A DNA stretch of 45,212 nt, from the NCBI GenBank assembly GCA_023249635.1, contig JAHFCH010000025.1, positions 1 through 45,212 on the forward strand. The letters run 5' to 3'. The translations under genes were made by a program, and so were the position numbers. How positions within the stretch are numbered: position 1 is the first letter of the stretch; every line of letters begins with the position of its first letter. The DNA is from Fibrobacterota bacterium (lineage in GTDB: Bacteria > Fibrobacterota > Fibrobacteria > UBA11236). Shown here piece after piece: positions 33,800 through 43,560 of the stretch. The notes beneath the pieces are model-generated. The model was not told the origin of the DNA, made no database searches, and saw only the letters and a list, made by a program, of their open reading frames with translations.

Positions 33800-34220
33800 C
33801 TAATCTTTGATTTGGACCGAAAAATCAGCTTCAGTCACCGACGTGCATTCTTGGTCAACAAGCAAGGCACGGATGTGACTGGGATTCAGCTTGACCCCGA
33901 TTTCCCGCTCGATTTCCAGGGTCAGAAGTTCCAAGGTCTAACTGGACCTTTCCCAGCCTACACCCCGGGGCGATTCCTCCAGTAAAAAAATAGAAGCCGG
34001 TTCAGAAGCTCTTTGGTGACCTTTCGAGGCTTGGGCAAAAACGCCGGTCGGCCGAACCCTACTCCCGGCGTTCCTCAAATCGATACATGGTCTTATAGAT
34101 CAAGGTACGATTGCACGCAAGGTGCCGGGAGACCTCACTGGGCGACTGACCATCATGCAAAAGAAGCAGGATTCGGCACCGGCTGACTTCAATGGTATTC
34201 GGGATTTGTGCCTGCGGCGC
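33800..34220 (-). pseudogene. Decayed IS630-like transposase (N-terminal half)
   Basis: Three minus-strand pieces in different frames resemble the N-terminal part of IS630-family transposases. The first is a helix-turn-helix with RCRILLLLHDGQSPSEVSR. The second is a linker starting GFGRPAFLPKPRK. The third is TLELLTLEIEREIGVKLNP, followed by HIRALLV. Stops and frameshifts separate them, and the DDE catalytic half is missing. No terminal repeats were found. It is a relic between the two conflict regions. The 34221-34447 stretch beyond it holds nothing I can identify. Confidence 0.55.
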
Positions 34221-34447
34221 TCAATAGTATGGCGCAGGGACCAATAAAGGTCTGGTGCAATTATATTCATGAGCAGGAAGTCCTTCTGCAGGGGTTGAGT
34301 AGCTTCGTAACCACCCGACGTACTAAGAAGGCTTCCGTTTTCAATACTGCCGATTTTAATCCTACTGCCCATACGGATCCCTATCCTATTGCGGTTTTGA
34401 TCCCATCAACTAAAGGTTATTTAGGGCGATGGGACCGAGGATAGCTT

Positions 34448-35866
34448 TCAACCCATCAATTGGCTACGGTATTTTTGCATGACTGCGAAACCCCGCCAAC
34501 CCGCCGGCGCATGGTGTATCGCCTTTTCCATCGCCTCCAAAGCTTCCTGCTTGCGGCCCTGGTTGTTGAAGAATAAACCGAGCTGTCCCCAGGCTTGCGC
34601 CGAAGTCGGATCCAATTCCAATGCTTTCTTCAGCGCGGCTTCAGCTTCCGGAAACCTGCCCGCTTTCCAGTATTCCGTCCCGACCTTCCCCCAATATTCG
34701 CCGTTCATGGGCCTCTCGACCCGCGCGATTGTTCGGTCTATGCCCAACATCTTGTTGGTTTCATTGATACCGCGATTAGCGTAGTCATAGTTGCTCATAT
34801 GCGAATTATGGAAAGTGAAGGTTCCAATATGCAGGATGAACCACTTAGACGCGGTGAAAATCAGGTTGTCCCATTTGGAAAAGAAGTCCCACTCTTTTCC
34901 CGGTTCTTCGTAGCCGGATTGAAAGGTGACCAATGACTTGATCCCCCAATCCGTCGCTTCAATTCGGGATAGCCTGGCTTCGGAAACGCAGAAATCCTCC
35001 TCGTAGGTCACGCGAACGCACTCGTAGTACGGAATCAGGCTGATGAAGACGGCTTTCATGGCCGTAGCTATGTCTTCACCCGAAGGGGTTTCCGCCAAGC
35101 CCCCCGGATTCGAAACCAGCTTCGCCATGCGCGCGAGGATCGGGTTTTCTTTTGGTAACGATACCAGGCAACCTGAAGACGCCAGTACCTTGACCGCTTG
35201 CACCGATGCTTGGTCCAGAGGATTGCCGTCCAAATCCAGTTTCTGGAGGGCGGTCAACTTGGCTATGCTGCCCGGGAGGCAAGTTAGCTCGTTCCCTGAA
35301 GCATAAAACTCCTTGAGGTTGAGCAAGGAGCCGATTTCCTCAGGGAGGGTTTTCAGCTTATTCTCGCTCAGCGACAGCAATTGGAGACTGGCGAGCTTTC
35401 CGATCGTGGCAGGCAGGAAGGTCAATTCATTCTCCGGTAGAATTAATTCCCGGAGGTTGATCAGATCTCCGAGGGATTCGGGGAGGCTGATGAGCCGGTT
35501 TTCGCTCAGGCTCAGGGCCCTCAATTCATGAAGGTTGCCGATGGTTTCGGGAAGCGAGGTTAAGCGATTGGAGCGCAATCCGAGTGTTCTCAATTGACCG
35601 AGTTCACCGATGCTTTCCGGCAGCCGATCGAGGCGACAGCCCTTCAGATTCAGGATTTTCAGCTTGGAAAGGTGCCCGATATTCTCCGGAAGCCGCTCCA
35701 GGAAACTGCCCTGCAAGGCCAATGCTATCACATGCTGATCAGATTCGACGATTCCAAAGGAGTTTTCATCCAACTCATCAAGAAAAGGAAGGCTGCGCCC
35801 CAGCTCGTCTTCCAGAAATCGGATCACCTCGATCTCGAATGCGCCTATTCGTTTTTGCCGTAGCAT
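34448..35866 (-). CDS. LRR-TPR protein partner of the DUF4062 STAND gene
   Basis: This is a 472-residue protein. Residues ~45-220 hold about eight 23-residue leucine-rich repeats (for example LPETIGNLHELRALSLSENR). Residues 250-375 are an alpha/beta region with many aromatics and no recognised family. Residues ~385-460 hold two TPRs (WKAGRFPEAEAALKKALELD). It starts two bases after the stop of the STAND gene, so it is in the same operon. LRR and TPR arms suggest protein recognition, perhaps of a pathogen or partner component, with the STAND NTPase as the switch. Confidence 0.8.
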   Translation of the reverse strand: MLRQKRIGAFEIEVIRFLEDELGRSLPFLDELDENSFGIVESDQHVIALALQGSFLERLPENIGHLSKLKILNLKGCRLDRLPESIGELGQLRTLGLRSNRLTSLPETIGNLHELRALSLSENRLISLPESLGDLINLRELILPENELTFLPATIGKLASLQLLSLSENKLKTLPEEIGSLLNLKEFYASGNELTCLPGSIAKLTALQKLDLDGNPLDQASVQAVKVLASSGCLVSLPKENPILARMAKLVSNPGGLAETPSGEDIATAMKAVFISLIPYYECVRVTYEEDFCVSEARLSRIEATDWGIKSLVTFQSGYEEPGKEWDFFSKWDNLIFTASKWFILHIGTFTFHNSHMSNYDYANRGINETNKMLGIDRTIARVERPMNGEYWGKVGTEYWKAGRFPEAEAALKKALELDPTSAQAWGQLGLFFNNQGRKQEALEAMEKAIHHAPAGWRGFAVMQKYRSQLMG

Positions 35867-35868
35867 TC

Positions 35869-38703
35869 TTAGTCCCCACCTCGACCGGCCCTCAGGGCCT
35901 GCGAACGTCTGTGAAGTGCGTTTGCGATTGCGATCATTTCCAACTGGGTATAGGCGCTCCTTATTCGATCATGCTCGGGCCCCAATGAGGTTTCGAAAAT
36001 GGAAATCGCTTCCTTGATGGCTTTTTCCGCTTCGCCCGGCCTCATGGTCCATAGGAGCAGATCCGCGAGACGGCTTAGGTTGACTGCCACGTGAAAATGG
36101 GCGGGCCCGAGCCGCGCCTTATAGATCTCGATTGCGGCGCGATAGCATTTCTCGGCTTCGATCGAGTTTCTTTTTGCCTGTAGAATATCGCCTAAATTGC
36201 TCAAGATCACCGCCCTATAGCTGTCGCTTTCGGATAAGCCTTCCAAAGCGTTCCGGAACAATCCCTCCGCCTCTTCGTACAGTCCCTGTTCCTTTAAGAG
36301 TGTGGCTAGGTTGTTTTGGTAAACCGGCTGGGGATCCAAGGAGATAGCAGCACGATAATTGAGCTCCGCGTCCGCCGGCTTGCCTGTATTTTTCTGCGCG
36401 AAGGCCAGCGAATTCAAAAGATTGGCTTTGTCCTCTTTCGGTTGTTCCGGAAGTTTTTTGAAGATCTCCAAGGCTTGCAGGACGAACGGTTCGGCTTTTT
36501 CGAATTGCTGGGTCTCCCCCAACTTGGAGGCGAGTTCCACCAGATTGTTGATCCGCCGATTTTGCAACTCTCCCAAATAATCCAGCTTAAAGGTTTCGTC
36601 GTCCATTTCCTTGAGCTTCTGCAAGATGGCCAAGGCCTCGCGAACCGCGCCAAAGCGAGATAGAAAATCCGCCACGGCCTTCATCCTTAGTTCCAGGCGG
36701 GTGCGACTGGGCTTGGTCGCTTCATAGCGATCCAAGGCCTGGGTGTAGGCTTCGCCCGCGCTGTAGCGAGGGTGGAGGATCTTCCAATAGCCGATAAGAT
36801 CCATTTCCCGATTGCGGTTCGACAGGTTCATGAAAACATCGAACCGGACCAGGCAATCGCGTAGCCGTTCCCATTCTTCCGCTTTCGCGAGCTGCCAGGG
36901 CAATTCATCCGCCTTCCGGTCAATGTCCCCGCTTTTCTCAAAATAGACGGCAAGGCGCAGGTGCACGCTTTTCCCGGCTTCCGGGGTGCCCATATAGCGA
37001 TTCTCCACAGCCCTTTTCAGGAAATCGTGGAAGAACGAGATATATCCCATGGTATTGGAAAGGGATTCCTGCACCGCGAGATGCAATTGCGACCATGCTA
37101 TCCGCGGGACGCCGAGTATACCCTGCAATTCGGATTCCGTCAAACCATACTTGGATTTGGCTATCAGCGAGAAGGCGCTCCGGACCAACCCCGGGTACCC
37201 GGCTTCATAGTCCGCCTCGAGACGCTGCAGGATCTTTTCGAAAAGCTCGACCGGATCCCACGAAGCCAGGTAATGATCGATGCGCTCGTTCAACTTCGCG
37301 AATTCGCCGACGATACGGATTTCCTCAAGGAACGCGCGCAAATATAGCGGGAGGGAAGCCTGCTTTGCGCCGAGGACGGTTTTGGTCTGGGTCGCATCGA
37401 GCCGCTTGCCGTACCGCCCCAGATATCTGGCAACCATCTCGGTCTGCTCCAATGGAGTGAGGGCGGGCATCTCGACCACCCGCCATCCCCTTTCCTTGAA
37501 AGCCTCCAATGCTAGGGCGTTTGACACGGAGATCGCGACGCGGACATTGCCTGGGAATTGCTCCGGAAGCCAATGATAGGCGAGGGCGTCTTCCACGTCC
37601 GCGATTTGATCTAAGCCATCGAGCAAGAGGAACACGGGCGGCTGATCGGGAAGCTCTGCGAGGTAGCGGAAGAAGAACTTGACCAGATCGGAATTTCCTT
37701 CCGGAATTTTTTCACCAGATCCGTGCAAAAAGGACAATTCCTTCAAAAGCCTTCGGATAATCCAGGCATAATCGGTGCTCTTGGCCGTCGCCCCTACGAA
37801 ATTCGCGAAGATGTAGCATTGCCCATACTCCTCGCGCAGTTCCGCAGCCAGGCGCACCAGTTGCGAAGTCTTTCCGGACCCGGATTCGCCAAAAAGAACC
37901 AATGGGAGGAAAGATGCTTCCAGCAGCTTCACCATTGATCCTAAAGGCCCCGTGCGCTTGGCCAGGATGCCCGTCCGCGAGTCGATATAGATTTGCTGCC
38001 CGAGCCTTTCCTGCTCGAACTCATCGTATTCGCTTTGCGGATAGTCCGATTCAATGGCATCCTTCAAGTCCTGGAATACGAGTTCTGCGAGTTGCTCCGG
38101 ATCCAGGTAGGACTCCACCAGTTCGAGCGTTCCGCGTTCCGCCTCTTCCTTGATCAAATCCTTCAGACGTGCGAGTTTTCCCGCCGACCCGGCATCTTCA
38201 GAACCGTAGTCCCCCTGGTTTTCTGGACGCAAGCTCCTACGGTATGCCGGGGATCGGAAATAGAAGAATCTCCTTCCTGTGTCGGCGCCGTTCCGGACTG
38301 CGCCATAGAGGATTTCCAGCTCGGTGATGCTCCTATCGCCGTGATCACTCAACCAAGGCTGTTGCTGGATCAGGTTCTCAGGTACGTGACGCGGAACCCA
38401 TCCGTACCTTTCTCCCAGAAGCCCCACGAAGTAAGGACGGCAATTGTCGATCTCTGCGAAGCATATCGGGAGTATCTCCCCAGCTTCCGCCTGGCTCTCC
38501 GTGATCCCCCAACGCAAATCGACGTCGACGAAAACGATGTTCCTATTCGCGCAGAAGTCCCGAAGGGCGGGAAAGGTCTTCTTCACCAGCTCATCGCGCT
38601 CTTTTTGGAAGTCGCGGAAAGTTGAGGAAATGAAAACCTTGACGATGCGGGGAACGGACGGGCCGGAGGTTTTTCCTCTACGATTATCGTGCGCGGTTTC
38701 CAC
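35869..38703 (-). CDS. DUF4062 - STAND NTPase - TPR protein (NPHP3-like)
   Basis: This is a 944-residue protein from GTG 38703, which sits just after AGGAGGAGG; a TTG at 38748 is unlikely. Residues 20-105 are DUF4062 (KVFISSTFRDFQKERDEL, VDVDLRWGIT, YFVGLLGERYGW), with the SITELEILYGA motif near 126-136. The STAND NTPase follows, with Walker A GESGSGKT (272-279) and Walker B VFLLLDGLDQI (357-367). The last ~300 residues are TPRs. This is the architecture of bacterial nephrocystin-3-like signalling ATPases. DUF4062 has a TIR/SLOG-like fold and could be the effector. Probably a defence or stress switch, with the LRR-TPR protein encoded just downstream. Confidence 0.85.
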   Translation of the reverse strand: METAHDNRRGKTSGPSVPRIVKVFISSTFRDFQKERDELVKKTFPALRDFCANRNIVFVDVDLRWGITESQAEAGEILPICFAEIDNCRPYFVGLLGERYGWVPRHVPENLIQQQPWLSDHGDRSITELEILYGAVRNGADTGRRFFYFRSPAYRRSLRPENQGDYGSEDAGSAGKLARLKDLIKEEAERGTLELVESYLDPEQLAELVFQDLKDAIESDYPQSEYDEFEQERLGQQIYIDSRTGILAKRTGPLGSMVKLLEASFLPLVLFGESGSGKTSQLVRLAAELREEYGQCYIFANFVGATAKSTDYAWIIRRLLKELSFLHGSGEKIPEGNSDLVKFFFRYLAELPDQPPVFLLLDGLDQIADVEDALAYHWLPEQFPGNVRVAISVSNALALEAFKERGWRVVEMPALTPLEQTEMVARYLGRYGKRLDATQTKTVLGAKQASLPLYLRAFLEEIRIVGEFAKLNERIDHYLASWDPVELFEKILQRLEADYEAGYPGLVRSAFSLIAKSKYGLTESELQGILGVPRIAWSQLHLAVQESLSNTMGYISFFHDFLKRAVENRYMGTPEAGKSVHLRLAVYFEKSGDIDRKADELPWQLAKAEEWERLRDCLVRFDVFMNLSNRNREMDLIGYWKILHPRYSAGEAYTQALDRYEATKPSRTRLELRMKAVADFLSRFGAVREALAILQKLKEMDDETFKLDYLGELQNRRINNLVELASKLGETQQFEKAEPFVLQALEIFKKLPEQPKEDKANLLNSLAFAQKNTGKPADAELNYRAAISLDPQPVYQNNLATLLKEQGLYEEAEGLFRNALEGLSESDSYRAVILSNLGDILQAKRNSIEAEKCYRAAIEIYKARLGPAHFHVAVNLSRLADLLLWTMRPGEAEKAIKEAISIFETSLGPEHDRIRSAYTQLEMIAIANALHRRSQALRAGRGGD

Positions 38704-38811
38704 GGATCCTCCTCCTGAACCTACTTTGCACCGCCCCAATCCAGGCAAATAGAAAATCCGGCAGGGCCCGGCACTATGAATTATCGTCCATGATGGATTG
38801 CTCCCGCCGCG

Positions 38812-39309
38812 TTATAGGATACCGGAAATGGTTCCCACCGGCGAGAAAAATCCGGCTTGAATCATTTTTTCCAGGGCCACATCGGCTTCCGGCGCCGTGA
38901 GCTTCCTATCCCGGCAAGCCAGGATTAAAATCCCCACGGTGCCGGTCAAACGCAGCCCCAAGCTCTCGCATTTGCGCCGCACAGCCATGTCGTCCGTGGC
39001 CATGGTCCAGCGTCGCGAGCGGGTCATGGCGATGGATGCCGCCTCTCCCGATCCCAGGAATTGCAACAGCCGCTTGAATTCCGCCAGTTCATGATCCGAC
39101 AGGTCAATGCGTTCGATGGTTCGGGACTCGATCGCTTCCGCGGCCTCCCGCAAGAAGGGATGTTTTACCAATCCGCGGCATATCTCGTCGTAGACTTGCG
39201 CCGGGGCGGCGATTTTCCCTGCATGCCTGGAGAGGAATTTTGACCATAATTCGCTTTGGGAGAAATTGATCAGGACAACGGAGTCGCAGAGAAGGCGGTG
39301 CTTAGGCAC
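38812..39309 (-). CDS. PIN-domain toxin (DUF3368-like)
   Basis: This is a 165-residue protein. GTG 39309 overlaps the stop of the antitoxin frame, the usual toxin-antitoxin layout. PIN-domain acidic residues are in place: D9 in LLCDSVVLINF, E42 in VYDEI, E89 in GSGEAASIA, and D106/D107 in WTMATDDMAV. The DUF3368 group is usually paired with UPF0175-type antitoxins. Predicted activity is RNA cleavage. The antitoxin gene reads as frameshifted here; if that were real the toxin would be unrestrained, which favours a sequencing indel. Confidence 0.82.
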   Translation of the reverse strand: MPKHRLLCDSVVLINFSQSELWSKFLSRHAGKIAAPAQVYDEICRGLVKHPFLREAAEAIESRTIERIDLSDHELAEFKRLLQFLGSGEAASIAMTRSRRWTMATDDMAVRRKCESLGLRLTGTVGILILACRDRKLTAPEADVALEKMIQAGFFSPVGTISGIL

Positions 39310-39489
39310 TGGCCGCGTCGGAAGGCACGTACCCGGTGGCCTGCCGCAGGCCCCTATCTTGAAGCCAGGTGCGCGCCTCCCATTGCGTCTTGCCCAATGT
39401 TTCGGCCAGCTTTTCCCCAGGCTGATAAATCCACCCTCGAAGGCCGCCAGCGATTGGCCCTGTTCCGGATCCAAATCCGAAAGCTCCAT
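39302..39489 (-). pseudogene. UPF0175-like antitoxin, one-base frameshift
   Basis: ATG 39489 has GGGGAGAAG upstream and begins MELSDLDPEQGQSLAAFEGG, then FISLG. The frame then switches to EKLAETLGKTQWEARTWLQD, ending ATGYVPSDAASA at 39302. Adding one base to the C4 run (39415-39418, coding strand G4) would restore a 62-residue protein. The joined C-terminus resembles UPF0175 antitoxins. The family call is moderate because the N-terminus is short. Confidence 0.55.
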
Positions 39490-39643
39490 TGATCGACTTC
39501 TCCCCACGTGACTCCGCGCGACTCGCAGAGCTTGCGCAGGGCGGGGGAGACGCGCTTTACCAGATCTTCGCGTTCCTCCCGCATGTCGCGGAGGTGGAAG
39601 AGATGAAGACGCGGATGACACGGTTGCCGCTTTCGGGAGTCAT
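39490..39643 (-). pseudogene. N-terminal fragment of a DUF4062 gene
   Basis: From ATG 39643 the frame reads MTPESGNRVIRVFISST and then, after a one-base loss near 39591-39593, RDMREEREDLVKRVSPALRK and LCESRGVTWGEVD. This is the first ~50 residues of a DUF4062 protein. The match ends abruptly at EVD, exactly where the antitoxin gene begins. It looks like the stump of a fourth DUF4062-STAND gene whose rest was lost or replaced by the toxin-antitoxin cassette. Confidence 0.65.
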
Positions 39644-39798
39644 GGGGTGGGGCCTCCAGTCCTTTCGATTCGAAAGGTAGTGAATCGGGAGTCAAGTGTG
39701 ACAGGAGAAACGGGAAGTCACTGCTGAAATTCTGGGCAGGCGTGGCGAGCCCTGAAGCTTACATTTGCATACGCTGAGACCGCTCTCGTTCGATTTCC

Positions 39799-39891
39799 TT
39801 AAGCGTCCCGCCCAATAACAATTTTTTCCATCAGGTAATCCAAGTAGGGAGGGTCTATCTCTATCCTGTCTTGCACCCAGGAGAATCGCAT
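39799..39891 (-). CDS. Small ORF, 30 codons, or a longer frameshifted one
   Basis: ATG 39891 follows GAGGA at seven bases and reads MRFSWVQDRIEIDPPYLDYL, then MEKIVIGRDA. Dropping one base from the A6 run after MEK would continue instead as LLLGGTLKEIERERSQRMQM, ending at 39759, which looks more protein-like. It lies 44 bp after the DUF4062 gene at 39936-43090. The function is unknown; it may be a real micropeptide or the relic of a gene. Confidence 0.35.
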   Translation of the reverse strand: MRFSWVQDRIEIDPPYLDYLMEKIVIGRDA

Positions 39892-39935
39892 GTTATTTCC
39901 TCGTTTACGCACAATTTTTCCAGAGCTGGTAACTA

Positions 39936-42900
39936 TCAGATTGCCGTTGGATTTTCAAGAAAACCGCAGCTTCTGCAATACCATTCTTGTTCAGAAAGTT
40001 TGGCAGCGACGCGGCCGCATTTTGGACAAGGCTCAAATCTGACGACAAGGAGGTCTGCAACCAACGGAAGTGCAACTAACAGGCTAATCGTGATAAGGGC
40101 CAAGCCGAGAGCCAATAGTAAACCTCCCTGAAAACAGGTCCATGCACCGGTCCCGAACAAAGAAGCCGATGTGATACCAAAAGTCGCCCGGGTCAATTGG
40201 CGGCGCAAAAGTAGCGAGGCAAAAAGGCGTCTGCCCAGTCGAAGGCGGTTTTCTGCCAAAGCGAAGGCTGTTCGCCGAGACCATTCCGCCAGTTCATCCA
40301 ATGCCTCGCTCGCCTCCCTAAACTGTTTCTCTTGGATTCTAATCAATGCCAGGATACCGAATCCGTTGGCCAGGTCGATTGTTGAGCCCTCCTCTCTAGC
40401 ACTCTGAAGAATTAATGAGACGCATTCCTCTGCTTCCTTCAATCGACGGATAAGGAACAACGATTCTGCCCGGCCTATCAAGCATGGTCGCATGCGATCA
40501 ATCAGTCCAGCTTTCCAGAAAAGGCTTTCGGCTTGCTTGAAAAGTTCAAGTGCGGCCTCAGGGCACTTTTGCCTGAACTCCTTGATCGCTCTGGCTTCAA
40601 GACTTTCAGCCTCTCTCCGGGCTGCTGATCGGGACTTTCCCGACAACTCGGCGAGTAATTCGTCTCTCAGGTCAGCCGTTCTTGATCGTTTGGTGTCCAA
40701 GGCCTGCTGCACCAAATCGGCATCCTGATCGCGGCCGGCATGTCTCATGATGCCTTCTACGACTTTGAGATAGTTCGGGGAATACTTTCGCGGGTCGGCC
40801 AAAACTTGAGCATAAGTCGCTTCCCTCCGCTGGGGGCTGTTTCTCTCGATTTCAGCCCAATATTCCAGCACCTCTTCTTGCATGGACTTCCAAAAAGACT
40901 GCTTGCGCTCTATGGGAAGGAAGTGCTCCCAAATGGCGTAAAAGGATTCCGGCAAAAGGGTTTGTGAAAGCGTGACCCATTCTCCGAGCGATGCAAGCTG
41001 CCAAGCGACTTCGCGGTTCTGCCGCCACAGGAATTTCCGCCTCTCTGTCGGTTCAGCAATCCTTTCTGGATCCTGGCTGTTGAAGTAATCGACAAGCGAT
41101 TTTCGGCATCTGACCATATCCGATGGCCATCGAATGGCGATTGCCCTCGATAGGGCTGGATATTGAAAGCGCATGAACATCCCCAGCCTAGACATATAGG
41201 GACGCAAATGGCATAAGATGGAAAACATAACTTCAACGAGATCGCGGTCAACTTGGAGGAAGCCTTCCCCATCGTACAACCGTCTACGCGCCAATGCCCA
41301 ATGGCATAGACGCATCCATTCCGCTTCGTAAAGGCCCATCCTTGCTATGGCAAGCAAACACAAGGCGGTGGATGCTACGTCGGTTCCGAATTCTGATTCC
41401 AACCTGAGGAATAAGCAATCAAATGGTGCGATTCCCGGTGATTTGTTTTTGCTCAGGTTCCGAATATGGTTGGATACCTGGTCCGAAGAGGCGAGACCAC
41501 GCATTTCATCTAAAACCACCGATAGAAACAATGGATTGCCAGTGCCATCATGGCGAATTAATGCATCGACTTGATCATCGTTGAGAGTCTTAGCAGACAG
41601 TAGGGGCACGCTTTTCACGATTTGACATCGCTCATATGCGGAGAGGTCACCGAGTTTCAGGTAGACGGCCTTGTACCCGGTTGGAAGCGAAAAGATCTCG
41701 TTTCGCTCAGTTGCTGAACTGCAGATCAATTTGACGTTCTGGGGGAGCATTGGTGGAATCCAATGCATTCCGATTGTTCTGGATTCATCATGAAACTGGT
41801 CGCACCCATCCACGATGATGAGTATTCTTTTGTGCTTTGGGATGCGCTTAAGCGTTCTGATAAAGAAACTGAAAATTCCAGGAGGTGGGGCGCCTTCATC
41901 ATCGCTGGGTTCGATGAGCGGATCCAAAAGGTTGCAAAGGCGCAAGACCATTGTGGGGACCATTGCCGAATCCATTGTCGCTGCTGAATAGTGCTCGATG
42001 ACTAATGTTTCCGGATAACGCTGCCGGTAACGGAATGCAAATTCGGCCAAAAGGGAGGACTTTCCACTGCCTGCCGCCCCCATAACGAAGCAGGAGCAAT
42101 TTTCATTGCCCTTAGCATAATCTTCCAGAGCGTTCATCTCCGCCAGCCTACCTAAAAACGGACTCCGTTTCTTTTTTGCGAACCATAAATGGCCTTCCGT
42201 TTCAATTCCAATCGATTCTGGGAAAGAATCCAGAGGGTTGGCTCTGAAATCCCACCCATCGGAATTTTGTGGCGGTTCGTCTTCCAAGTCCAGATCAGCC
42301 TTAATCCTATTCAAAAGTTCTAAGAACGCAATTTCTCCAAAGGTCTTGAGGTCTAGGTCCACTTGGATGCAGGCAGCAAGAGGGTTCTTGATTCGTTCGG
42401 GCAATGAATCATACTTGCCCAAATCGACGACGCCTGTGGGAAAATGCTCTCTGAGTTCCTTGCGGTCACGCTCGTGCAAGTTTAATGTGGCGATACGCCA
42501 ATCGATACGCAACCCAGCATAGTCAGTTTGGTAATTTTGGGCGATGCCTTTCTCAAGCAATTTTTTTTCAAGTGGCCTAATCTTCGAGATGCGTCTGCGC
42601 TTTCAACCTCAAAGTCCCTGCGCCAGTTGGACGGAATCCGTCGTATGAAAGCAGGATCCCTAAAAAGGAAAAATGCCTTCGAGTCGTCCTCAGGATCTCG
42701 CAAAGCCCCATGCAGGATTTCTAGTTCAGTGATGCTTGCACCGCAATATGTTTGAATCCATTCGTGTTTGTGAAGAGTTTCGGAAGGAAATGATTCTGGG
42801 ATGCTGCCATATCGTTCACCGAGGATCCCAAGGAAATAGGGCTTATCCTTTCCGATTGCATCTAGGCATGCATCCAAAACCTTGTTGTTTTCCGCTTGCT

Positions 42901-43090
42901 CTCGGCTGACTCCCCATCGCAGGTCAATCTCATGGCAGAAAATCCGGTATCTATCCAAAATGAGGCGAAGCTTTGGAAACACGAACCTGGCCAGGTGATC
43001 TCTTTCAGCGTGCATGTCACGAAAGGTCGAGGAAACGAAAATCCGTACTTGGCGGAAATTTTTATTTGACAAATCTAGAGCCCTCTCGTA
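39936..43090 (-). CDS. DUF4062 - STAND NTPase - TM - zinc-ribbon protein, frameshifted
   Basis: Two minus-strand frames (about 43108-42482 and 42560-39936) form one gene of ~1050 codons. The first holds DUF4062 (VRIFVSSTFRDMHAERDHL, EIDLRWGVS, YFLGILGERYG). The second has Walker A GAAGSGKSS (near 42080), Walker B ILIIVDGCDQF, and TPR-like helices. It then has hydrophobic segments near 40050-40200 and a C-terminal zinc ribbon (CPKCG...CRSCG, last 30 residues). The frames meet at a T8 run (42561-42568); one added base gives HLKKKLLEKGIAQ. The second frame has no proper start there, only a TTG. The start is GTG 43090, or TTG 43108 or 43072. The membrane anchor plus zinc ribbon is unusual for this family. 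Confidence 0.75.
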
Positions 43091-43427
43091 CACCCTGTTC
43101 TGCTTCAAGGTGTTCCATTACCATCCCATAATGTCCAACAAAGGTATCAGCAATCTGCTTCTGATGGCACTCCTCGACCCTCTTCTCCGCGCACAAAAGG
43201 CAAAACAGCTGCTCAATCCCAAGCAACGGCTCCGTCAGCAAATCCCATTCCCCTCCCAACTCTCGGCACCACCTTTTCCAGTCCCTGTCTTCCAAAAAGA
43301 GATTCCGCAGATTGCGGAAACGATTAGAATACCAGGCCCGCCTTCGCCAACACGGCTTGGATTCTCTGTTCGGGTCTTTCGCCTTGAGCCAAATCCCCAT
43401 GCTCGCGCGATCCGGGCGCAGGCGCAC
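43062..43427 (-). CDS. Hypothetical Trp/Cys-rich protein
   Basis: This is a 121-residue frame from GTG 43427 (ATG 43400 is also possible). It is rich in Trp, Arg and Cys (KPCWRRRAWYSNRFRN, DWKRWCRELGGEWD, LFCLLCAEKRVEECHQKQ). Coding-like sequence continues upstream in the same frame (GIEIWIIGNDASSSGVIAVA), back to a TTG at 43538 with GGAGG five bases before it. An in-frame TAG at 43515-43517 interrupts that reading. The gene may therefore be longer and carry a nonsense mutation. It overlaps the next DUF4062 gene and follows the TPR gene by 22-130 bp, in one operon. No family recognised. Confidence 0.45.
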   Translation of the reverse strand: MRLRPDRASMGIWLKAKDPNRESKPCWRRRAWYSNRFRNLRNLFLEDRDWKRWCRELGGEWDLLTEPLLGIEQLFCLLCAEKRVEECHQKQIADTFVGHYGMVMEHLEAEQGVREGSRFVK

Positions 43428-43560
43428 GTCGGCGACGGCTATTACGCCGCTCGAAGAGGCATCATTGCCAATGATCCATATTTCAATTCCTTCTTTTATG
43501 CCATAAGCCCGATGCTAAACGTGGACTGTAGCCGTCAACCTTGCCTCCGCCCAATGGGAA

